Shown one piece after another: positions 33,616-42,700 of a stretch of 64,000 bases of DNA. The notes under the pieces are model-generated. The model saw only the letters and a list, made by a program, of their open reading frames with translations, did not search any database and had not been told where the DNA came from. The DNA comes from Lewinellaceae bacterium (GTDB lineage: Bacteria; Bacteroidota; Bacteroidia; Chitinophagales; Saprospiraceae): the NCBI GenBank assembly GCA_020636215.1, contig JACJYG010000010.1:248001-312000 (forward strand), given 5' to 3'. Position numbers and translations under genes: made by a program. Every line of letters begins with the position of its first letter. The first letter of the stretch is position 1.

Positions 33616-34813
33616 TCAGAAAATGATCGCAATCGACGAGAGAGGGTATTACGGAGAGTTTGGCGGGGCTTTTATCCCCGAAATGCTTTATCCCAATATT
33701 GAGGAATTGCGCCGGGACTATCTGCAGATTATGCAGGAACCGGATTTCGAGCAGGAATTTCGGGCGCTGCTTAAAGATTTCGTAGGCCGCCCTACGCCGC
33801 TCTATCTGGCGGAACGCCTTTCTGAGCAGTATCAGGCCAGCATTTACCTCAAGCGTGAAGATCTTTGCCATACCGGCGCTCACAAGATCAATAATACCAT
33901 CGGGCAGATCCTGATGGCGAAACGCCTGGGCAAGGAACGCATTATTGCCGAAACTGGCGCCGGCCAGCATGGCGTGGCCACCGCTACCGTCTGCGCCCTG
34001 ATGGGCATGCCCTGCATCGTGTACATGGGCGCCGTAGACATAGAACGCCAAGCCCCCAACGTGGCCCGTATGCGTATGCTGGGCGCCGAGGTGCGCCCGG
34101 CCACCAGCGGCAGCCAGACGCTCAAAGACGCGACAAACGAGGCAATACGGGATTGGATCAACAATCCGGAGGATACCCATTATATCATCGGTTCGGTGGT
34201 TGGCCCGCATCCGTACCCGGATATGGTGGCCCGCTTCCAGTCAGTGATTAGTGAGGAAATAAAGTGGCAACTGGGCCAACAAACCGGCCGGGAGAACCCG
34301 GGCCTCATCATCGCTTGTGTGGGCGGCGGTAGTAATGCTGCGGGCGCTTATTACCACTATCTGAATGAAGAAAAAGTCCGCCTGATCGCGGTGGAAGCGG
34401 CAGGGCTTGGGGTGGATAGCGGGGAGTCGGCGGCAACGAGCGTGCTGGGCACCAAGGGCATTATCCATGGCAGCCGCACTTTGCTGATGCAGACCCCGGA
34501 TGGCCAGATCGTCGAGCCTTATTCCATTTCCGCCGGACTGGATTATCCGGGAATTGGCCCCATGCACGCCCATCTTATCGCCTCCGGCAGAGCAGAAGCG
34601 GTTAGTATTACCGACGATGAAGCGCTCGCTGCAGGTTATGCCCTATCCCGGCAGGAAGGCATTATTCCGGCTCTGGAAACCGCCCACGCTTTTGCCGCAC
34701 TGGATAAGATCGAATTCCGCCGCGATGACGTCATTGTCATCAACCTTTCCGGAAGGGGCGATAAGGACCTGGACACCTACATCAAACATTTCGAGCGTTT
34801 TCAAAAGCCATAA
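33599..34813 (+). CDS. trpB: Tryptophan synthase beta chain TrpB
   Basis: 404 residues from 33599; an alternative ATG at 33623 (MIAIDERGYYGEFGG) would avoid overlap with trpF. YYGEFGGAFIPEMLYPN, the PLP lysine in HTGAHKINNTIGQ, AETGAGQHGVATAT, the phosphate-binding GGGSNAAGAYYHY and LSGRGDKDLDTY are all present. It condenses indole with serine to form tryptophan. Coupled to trpA (three-base gap). Confidence 0.97.
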   Translation: MNSTTNQKMIAIDERGYYGEFGGAFIPEMLYPNIEELRRDYLQIMQEPDFEQEFRALLKDFVGRPTPLYLAERLSEQYQASIYLKREDLCHTGAHKINNTIGQILMAKRLGKERIIAETGAGQHGVATATVCALMGMPCIVYMGAVDIERQAPNVARMRMLGAEVRPATSGSQTLKDATNEAIRDWINNPEDTHYIIGSVVGPHPYPDMVARFQSVISEEIKWQLGQQTGRENPGLIIACVGGGSNAAGAYYHYLNEEKVRLIAVEAAGLGVDSGESAATSVLGTKGIIHGSRTLLMQTPDGQIVEPYSISAGLDYPGIGPMHAHLIASGRAEAVSITDDEALAAGYALSRQEGIIPALETAHAFAALDKIEFRRDDVIVINLSGRGDKDLDTYIKHFERFQKP

Positions 34814-34816
34814 GCT

Positions 34817-35620
34817 ATGAACCGAGTGCAACAGCTCTTTGCTCAAAAGCAAAAGGACATCCTGAATATCTATTTCACCGCCGGCTTCCCGGGCTTGAAC
34901 GACACAGAACGCATCATTCTGTCATTGGAAAAAGCAGGCGCCGACCTCATTGAGGTGGGCATGCCCTATTCCGACCCCCTGGCGGATGGGCCCACCATTC
35001 AGCAGAGCGGACAGATAGCGCTGAAAAACGGGATGACCCTACCGCTTTTGTTCGAACAGCTCAAAGCCGTGCGGCAAAAATCGGAGATCCCCCTCGTCCT
35101 AATGGGCTATTTCAACCAGGTGATGCAATACGGCGAACAGCGTTTTATCGACGATTGCGTAGCAGCGGGCATCGACGGCCTCATCCTGCCCGACCTGCCC
35201 TTGTTTGAATATGAACAGTCTTACCAGGAAATGATCACCCGCGCCGGGTTGAGCATCAGCTTCCTGATCACGCCGCAGACCCCGGAAGCGCGGGTCCGAA
35301 AGGTGGATGAACTGAGCCGGGGATTTGTCTACATGGTGGCAAATTCTGCGATCACCGGCGCCAAAAGCGATATCACCGACAAACAGCTGGCCTATTTCGA
35401 ACGCATTAATCAAATGGGACTGAAGGCCCCGCGCCTCATCGGTTTCGGTATTTCAAGCCAGGAAACTTTCTCCCAGGCCTGCCGGTACGCTAACGGAGCG
35501 ATCATCGGCAGCGCTTTTATCCGCACCCTGGCCGAAGCTCCGGATGTGGAACAAGCTACCCTGGATTTTGTAAGGCGCATCCGTGCCAAGGTGGCGGCGG
35601 GAGAAGAAATGCGTGATTGA
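34817..35620 (+). CDS. trpA: Tryptophan synthase alpha chain TrpA
   Basis: 267 residues. IYFTAGFPGLNDT, LIEVGMPYSDPLADGPTIQ (with the catalytic Glu and Asp), GLILPDLPLFEYE, FLITPQTPEARV and GFGISSQETF mark the TrpA barrel that releases indole from indole-glycerol phosphate. Last trp gene before a simple-repeat spacer. Confidence 0.97.
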   Translation: MNRVQQLFAQKQKDILNIYFTAGFPGLNDTERIILSLEKAGADLIEVGMPYSDPLADGPTIQQSGQIALKNGMTLPLLFEQLKAVRQKSEIPLVLMGYFNQVMQYGEQRFIDDCVAAGIDGLILPDLPLFEYEQSYQEMITRAGLSISFLITPQTPEARVRKVDELSRGFVYMVANSAITGAKSDITDKQLAYFERINQMGLKAPRLIGFGISSQETFSQACRYANGAIIGSAFIRTLAEAPDVEQATLDFVRRIRAKVAAGEEMRD

Positions 35621-35646
35621 AAAAATGCGTAAATCCTCAATGCTCT

Positions 35647-35710
35647 CATTCTCGAATTCACGCATTCACGCATTCTCGCATTCTCTCATTCTCGCATTCT
35701 CGCATTCTTC
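35647..35710. repeat. Simple repeat of CATTCTCG/CATTCACG
   Basis: Seven or so near-copies of ATTCTCGC/ATTCACGC between trpA and the DAHP synthase gene; the downstream frame reads through it but the true start is likely past it. Confidence 0.85.
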
Positions 35711-35732
35711 AACCAACCAACAGCAACAACTC

Positions 35733-36743
35733 ATGATTATCCAACTCGACCAGAACATTACCGCATCGCAGCTCGAAAGACTAAAGGAAAAGCTGCGCGA
35801 GATCCAATACAAAACCAACCGCGTTTCCACTCAATACGGGGATTATATTATTGGAGTGGGGAAAAAGGACTTCGATATTCGCGCCATTGGCACTATGCCG
35901 GGTATCCGGGATATCCACCGGGTGAGCGATGATTACAAATTGGTGTCCAAAAAATGGCGGGTGGAAGATACTGTCATCGAGCTGGAAGGGGGCATCAAGC
36001 TCGGCACAGGCCATTTTGCCATCATGGCGGGCCCTTGTTCCATCGAATCGGAGGAGCAGATCGAAAAGACGATTAACCATCTGGCTACCAATGGTATCCG
36101 CATCATGCGGGGAGGAGTGTACAAACCCCGTAGCTCCCCTTATTCCTTCCGCGGGCTTGGTATTGAAGGTTTGAAACTCTGGTATAACAAAGCCCATGAG
36201 GCTGGTATCAAGATCATCACTGAAGTCATGATGGTGGAGCAGATTGAAGCGATGCTGCCCTATGCAGACATCTTCCAGGTGGGCGCCCGCAATTCCCAGA
36301 ATTTCAACTTGTTGGACGCTTTAGGAGAAGTAGGGAAACCGGTATTGCTCAAGCGTGGCATCTCCGGCACCATCGACGAATTGCTGCAGGCGGCGGAGTA
36401 CATCTTTTCCAATGGCAACGAGCGCATTATGCTCTGCGAGCGCGGCATCCGAACCTACGAAACGGCCTACCGCAATACCATGGATATCAACGCCATCGCG
36501 ATGCTCAAGGATAAAACCCACCTGCCGGTGATCGCCGATCCCAGCCACGGCATTGGTCTGCGCCGCTATGTCGACAAAGTGGCCCTGGCTTCCATCATGG
36601 CCGGCGCAGATGGCATCATCATGGAGGTGCATGAGCAGCCCGAAAAGGCTTTCTCCGATGGCCAACAGACCCTAAGCTTCCCGGAAGCGGAACGCTTGTA
36701 TAAGCAGATGCGGCAGGCGTTTGAATTGCGGGAGGGGTTTTGA
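35733..36743 (+). CDS. aroF: DAHP synthase (3-deoxy-7-phosphoheptulonate synthase), FXD type
   Basis: 336 residues from the ATG at 35733 (MIIQLDQNITASQ); the frame is open further back through the simple repeat, which I exclude. A ferredoxin-like regulatory N-domain (~1-70) precedes the barrel with FAIMAGPCSIESEEQIE, MRGGVYKPRSSPYSFRG, IFQVGARNSQNF, VLLKRGISGTIDE, MLCERGIRTYET and VIADPSHGIGLR. It makes DAHP from PEP and erythrose-4-phosphate, the first step to chorismate. Its position after trpA suggests joint control of entry and Trp branch. Confidence 0.93.
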   Translation: MIIQLDQNITASQLERLKEKLREIQYKTNRVSTQYGDYIIGVGKKDFDIRAIGTMPGIRDIHRVSDDYKLVSKKWRVEDTVIELEGGIKLGTGHFAIMAGPCSIESEEQIEKTINHLATNGIRIMRGGVYKPRSSPYSFRGLGIEGLKLWYNKAHEAGIKIITEVMMVEQIEAMLPYADIFQVGARNSQNFNLLDALGEVGKPVLLKRGISGTIDELLQAAEYIFSNGNERIMLCERGIRTYETAYRNTMDINAIAMLKDKTHLPVIADPSHGIGLRRYVDKVALASIMAGADGIIMEVHEQPEKAFSDGQQTLSFPEAERLYKQMRQAFELREGF

Positions 36744-36765
36744 CTTCGCATAACTCATTCCCTTT

Positions 36766-39700
36766 TTACACCACTTCAAACAGCAGCCAGATATCTTTCA
36801 CCGGCAGGCCGCCTGCCGTGAGCGCCCCGCCGGCAAATGTGAACTGCCGGAAAACAGAGCCAGAGGTGTCGGACAAGGCCTTCAGGATAAGATCGCCATT
36901 TTCTTCCGCCAGGTAATAGGCCCGGTGCGTAGCGGCGCCGGTACTGAAGTTTAGCTTCCTCAGCCGGTAGGGCGCCTGCGCAAGCTGTAGCCCGGGCCTG
37001 GAATAGCTTTCCATCGCAGCCGGTTGATCTTCCAGCAATTTGTACCAGTCCTGGGGGAAATCGTGCCGCCAGGAGAGCATCAGGGATTGGTAATTGGACG
37101 AACCGGCCGGCGCGGGCGGCATTGGGGCGGCAGTATCCAGCTCAGCCTCCAGTTGGAAACGCAGTACCAGGTCGCTGATCGTACTATAGTCGAAGGCCGG
37201 GGTCAGCGGCAACTGTATCTTCCACTCGCCGTTCACACTTTCGTACTCGAAGGGCAGATAGTGCGGCGTATTGAAGCTGGGCTCGAAAACGGCCGCGTCG
37301 TTAACTCCCGTGGAGGTCACCACCTCCTGCCCCTCGTCCCGGAAGCTGGCCTTGAGGTGCGTGCCTACCTGAGGGCCCGTCACACAAGGCAGTGAGAAGG
37401 ACACGCTCCGTATCCTGATATTTTTCAGACGGCCGTCCGGAAAGTCCAGGTTGAAGAGGCTTTCATCGGTTTGGAAGCGGCATTCCTGCCCCATGATCAG
37501 ATGGGCCAGGGCGGCCGGGTCGAGCAGCTTCAGGGAGATTGCCTGCGCCAACTCGAACTTGCGGGTATCTTTTTTCAGGTATTCTTCTTCCAGCATCCGA
37601 AGCTGCAGCCCCAGCTGTTCACCGGCTAACAAGCCCTTTTTCTGGCTGTCCCAGTGCCCAAATTGAATAATCGACGGCGGGACGCCCAGTTCTTTTTCCA
37701 GCGCCCGCTCGGATTGCCTGGCCAGGCCATAGGCCATTTCATAAGCCTTGCGGTTCAGTTGGGCTAATTCGCCTGACATCCAGCTGTACAAGTCCAACCC
37801 CGTGAATTTCCGGCGAAGGAAGTCATAAACCTCCTCACGCTGCGCCTGCTGCAAATCATGCTGCGCCAGTTCCCGCTCTGCCAGGCCCAGCCGGATCTCA
37901 GCGGCCAGCACTTGTTTTTCCGCCTGCCGGAGCTCCTCCCGGGCCAGATCTGCCTGGAAGTCCCATTCTTCCTGCCGCCGGTCGTAACCGGCGTAGGTGG
38001 ACGACATGGCGGCTTTGTTGCGGTAAATGGAGGAGAGGATGCCGAAGCCCAGGGCTATTGATGAGGATTGGAAAGCAAGTTTGTCACCTCCAGGTAATTT
38101 CAATAATGGGAATGGCCCTGCATAGGTATCAGGAATATTGACTATACCTCCCGCTAAAAGCTGCCCTGATTGTTCTGCGTACATAAACCCTTCCGCCGTT
38201 CGGGTTTGCTGAATGGCGCGATCTTCTCGGCTGCTCTTGTATTCCCGCCTGGCGTACTCCTCCAGGCGGATCTCCACCAGCCGCTTGTTGTGCTCGGCGA
38301 TCTTGAGTTGTTGCCGGGCTTCCTCTACTTGCAGCGCCCGGCTGTTGCGGGCGGCGGCGAGCAGGTTTTGCCCGTGTAATTCCTGCATTCGGGTTAGTTC
38401 TTCGGCATCCTTTTTCTCCAGGGCAGATAGGAGCTGCCCGCCCAGCGACTTCACCTCATTGGTGTATTCCAGGGCCTTTTGCAACAGGTAGCTGAAACGG
38501 TACCGAGGTGGCGCGGCGCTCAACTGATCGAGAATTCCCGCGATGTCTACCCCGGCCGCTCGCGCACGTACCAGCAAAGCCGGATCGATAGGGGGCGCAA
38601 AGAGCGGCAACTCCCGCTTCTGCCCGTCGATATTCAAACAATGGCGGATCTTGAACAGACGGTCGGCTACCTTTTTCCAGAGTTCGCGGAGTTTTGGATT
38701 ATCCGGCACGCAGAAGATCAGGGCCGGCAGAGCGGCAGGGGCTTCCTGGCGATCATCTCCTTCACAACAGACGGCCGGCCGGTAGCCCGTTAGTTCGTTT
38801 TCGATCGAATTGGAAAAGCCGGTGAGGCTGCCTGCCAGGTCATCAAAGCACAGTGTGAGCGGGCGCTGGGGCCGGTCCAGAATTTGCGGCCGTTCGCCCA
38901 GTAATTCCGACGCCAGCAGATAGAGGTTGCTCGCTTCGTTGATGGCCTCCCGGCTGTCCTGCCGGAAGAGGCTGTCGCCCCATTCGATCAGGGTGTCGAT
39001 GTATTCGCAAACCGTCCAGAGCATGTAGGGGCGGATGCGCAGGGCCGCCAGGGCGTGCGGGTTGAAGGGGTCGTCCTCCCAGCGCTCGATCTGTGCCTGC
39101 AGGGCGGCGCGCTTGCGTTCCTGCTCCGGGGAAAGGCCGGTAGCGCCCAGCAGCGCCAGCAGGCTTTGGATAGCATCCTGGCTCACCTCCTCAGTGAAGG
39201 GTTTGATCCGCCAGAAGCGTTCTATGCCGTTGGACTCCTGGTTGGTGGGGTCAAAGATGAAGCTCAGCCAGCGGATGGCTTCGGCAAATTCGCCATTGGC
39301 CTTCAACTGATGCGCCATCAGGGAAGGGATATGAAAAAAAGCCTCCCAGTTGTACAGGCTGTACGCGCCGGTAGCCGAAAAGTCGAAATCTTCTACGGGA
39401 TAGGGCGTGCGCACATAGGCGGTAACGGGCCCGTATTCGGGAGCGAAGAAGGGCCGGTGGTACCGCTGTTTTCTCAGGTTGGTATCTCGGGAATCCAATA
39501 CGCCTTCCACCCCGTAGCGGTTGTATTCCGCCAGTAAGCGGCAGGCCAGCGGATGCTCGTGCAGGCTGGCCCGGTACTGGCCGTCCTGCGCTTCGAAATG
39601 GTAGGGGATATAGTTGCCTTCCCCATTCTCATCGATCACCCACTGCCGGCGGCACTGTTGCTCTACAGGGCGCTCGAAGAAAAGGGTATGTCGCTCGTCA

Positions 39701-42700
39701 TTCAGGAAAAAGGGGCGTTGCCACAATGCGTGTTTGTATTGCGGGTAGCTTAGCCGGTAAGCGCCATGGTCCCTGGTTAGGATGCGGATGCCGTCCGGGC
39801 CGTGCGCCATGCTCGTCTTGACGTAAAGGCCGGTGGCAGGCAGGCTGGATGGCGCATCGAGGCCTTTGATCAGGTGCTGCGCCGCCGGCAGGGTCAGGAA
39901 GGGCCGCGCCAGAAAGCGTTTGCCCAATGGCTGGGGTTCAATAACCGGCGGTACGATTGTGATTTGCTCGCTGCAGCCGCCGATCTTCACCCAGTCTTCG
40001 TAGGCCATCTCCGTATAGGCGTTGTGGTACGCTTCCCACTCCCCGGCAAAGTCGCGGTAGACCTGAATATACAGATCTCCGTCCCGGGCCTCCGGATGGA
40101 AGAAGAAGGCCGATTGCTCCAGGCTGACTTTGGCGTAGTCCTGGAAATTGCCATTGGACAGGGTCAAATTGCCGTTGTAGGTTTCATTTGGCCCGTACAC
40201 GGGTACCGGTGGTTTGAAAGGGTGGGGGAGTTCGTAACGCACCAGTACCTGATCCACATCCTGCCCCAGTTTGCGGCGCAGGTTGTTGAAGCAACCCGGC
40301 CCGGCGTAATGCCCGGCCAGCAGGCTGCCATCCAGGATATGCTTACCGCTCCACCGCCCGCCTTCGCGTTTGTGGTAGTGAAATTTCAGCTCCAGATAAG
40401 GGGCGTTCTGCTCTTCGCCATCGATCACCCGCTTGATCTTGCGGTGCTCTTTTTCGATGAACAGGACGCCGAACAGGTAGAGCCGCCCGTTGAAAAAGGC
40501 CGGGATCAGGTGGTCGCCTTCCAGGTCGAGGTCCAGCTGCTCCCAGGGGCTCCATTCTTTGAATTTTGCCGACCACTCGCGGTAGTAATAAACGTAGGGC
40601 GTCACGAAGGTCCTCGCAAATACGTGCAGGTTCCCCGGATGGTTATCGGCCTCGGTTTCCTGGTAGAAGGCCCGGATGTCCAGCCGGGCGACTTTATTGA
40701 GCTGTTTGAGGTATTCGCCGAAAGCTTGCTCACAGTTTTGTGCGTTGATCTCGTCCTGAAGCAGGTTGTCCTCCAGTTGCCGGAAGAAGTTCGTTTTGTT
40801 AAGCCGCAAGCCTGGCACGATGTAATTTTCCGGATAGAGGAACACCTTGCGGTTGGCTTCCCACAGCCGGTAGTGTTTGCGCCATTGGAACTCCCGAAGG
40901 TTGTCTGCACTCAGGCAGAGCTGCGGCTCCAGGCCCAGCGTGGCGCGTTGCACCAGCAGTTGGGCGCTCTGCGTAGCCTGTACGATCCGGGTGGTTTTCA
41001 TACAGCTATCCATCTCCGGGTCGATCAGGAAATGCGCAAAGAGGGCAGCGCTGTTTTTGTATCCTTTATGGGCGATGTAGTACGCCACCAGGGCATCGCG
41101 CAACTGCCGGCGGAAACGGTTGTGGATGGGCGTGATCAACTCCGCCCAGCCGGCCGGCTCCGGATGACAGGCCGCCAGTTCTGCCTTGATAGCCGGTTTG
41201 TGATTGCCAATGTTGGCGGCTTGCAGGGCCGTTCCAAAATTGTCCCAAACCCAGGCCCAAATGGTAGTGCCCGGCAAACGGTGGTGGTGGCTCAACTGCT
41301 CCAGGCGCGCCGCTGCTGCCAGTACTTCCGATGGGTCGTCGGGGTGAATGGCCAGCGATTGCGCCCGCAGGTAGTGGCCTTTGAAGGTGGCCAGGTTCCA
41401 TTCGTCCTGGAAGCTGGGGGCGGTATCGCTGTAGAGGGTATCGAGAAAAGCATCCAGGTTGGTAGTCGTCAATGCGTCTTCCAAATGTACATACCACTTG
41501 TTCGATGGGATGCCCAGCCGCGCTTGTTGCTGCACCACCTGCCGAAGATAGATCAGGTTGCGGAAATTGCTGCGGCTGAAGTCATCCGTCAGCCAGGAGA
41601 AGGTCGTGGGTTGGGCGAGTTGCCGGCTGCCGTGGATCGCCACGGCTATTCCTTCGCTTAAGGCATCTGCGTCCAGGCCGAGCGCCTGGCTGTACCGCCC
41701 GGCCCGGTACAGCAGCCGGTAGGCCGGCGTAAAATGCCCGTCGATCGTGCCGGGCCAGACAGCGGCCAGGCTCGTATCGAGCGCGTAGCGCAGCGTATCC
41801 GAATTCCAGTTCGCATTGGCGTGCCCGACGATCGTTTTGGTGTGCTCAGAGGACAATTGAAAGGCGTGCCCCAATTGGCGGAAGAGCTCTTCCCTTAGGT
41901 CCGGATGGCTGTCGGCGGGGTCTACTTTGGCGTAGCCGCTTGTGGCATCGTAGGCAGTTGGAGCGGCATCGTAGAGCCTCCTGAGGCTGGTGGAAACTTC
42001 ATCCCACAACTTTCGGGCAACTGAATCGAAATCCGGATCAACCGCCGCGCCGCTGCTGTTCAGTTCGTAGCGCCCCCGGCCGCCGTCCAGTTCATGGAAC
42101 TCTTGAATGGGCAAGGGAATGGCTTCAAATTGCCGGAAGAAATGCAGGAAGTAGGATACTTCCGAGGGTTCGAGCGGATAGCCGTCGAACGGGCTGGTTT
42201 GGTGCTCGTAATAGGCTGCCAGCTCAGAAATGGAGATGCCGAGCGCCCGGGCAAAGGCAGCGTTGATGTGGTAGAACTGCAGGTTGCGCGTCGTCAGCTT
42301 GGGGTTGCCGCCGCCAAACCAATGTTCGTTGATCAGGGCGATCTCGCCCGCCCTAAACCCGTGTATGGCCATCAGCCAGCCTTCCTGCTCCGGCCTCAGG
42401 GCGTTGACCCGGGCCGTATTGGCCGGGCTGTTCAGGTAAACCGGGTCGAAAAAGGCGCGCTGTGCCGCACTGGCGCCCGGTGGGCGATAAACGCTATCGT
42501 AGTAATCCGTCCAGTTGAAACTGGCATTTTCCTGGAAAGGGTCCGAACTGAACCAGGTCAATAGCTCCTCAACCGGCAGGGAAAAGGAATCGGATAAGTA
42601 CTGTATCGAGGCGATGCGCTGCACGCACTGCTCGTTGATGGTGGCGCCGTTGACGGCGAAGATGGCCTTGTCCAGCTGATCGAAGGGCCAGCCGGTGATG

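Noticed and set aside
35583..35732. 50-codon N-terminal extension of the DAHP synthase
   Set aside because: It is translation of the CATTCTCG simple repeat and overlaps trpA; the family N-terminus begins at the ATG at 35733.
39802..41661. A 619-codon plus-strand open frame inside the TcA gene
   Set aside because: It is antisense to a clear TcA sequence in GC-rich DNA where opposite frames stay open by chance; no recognisable domain.
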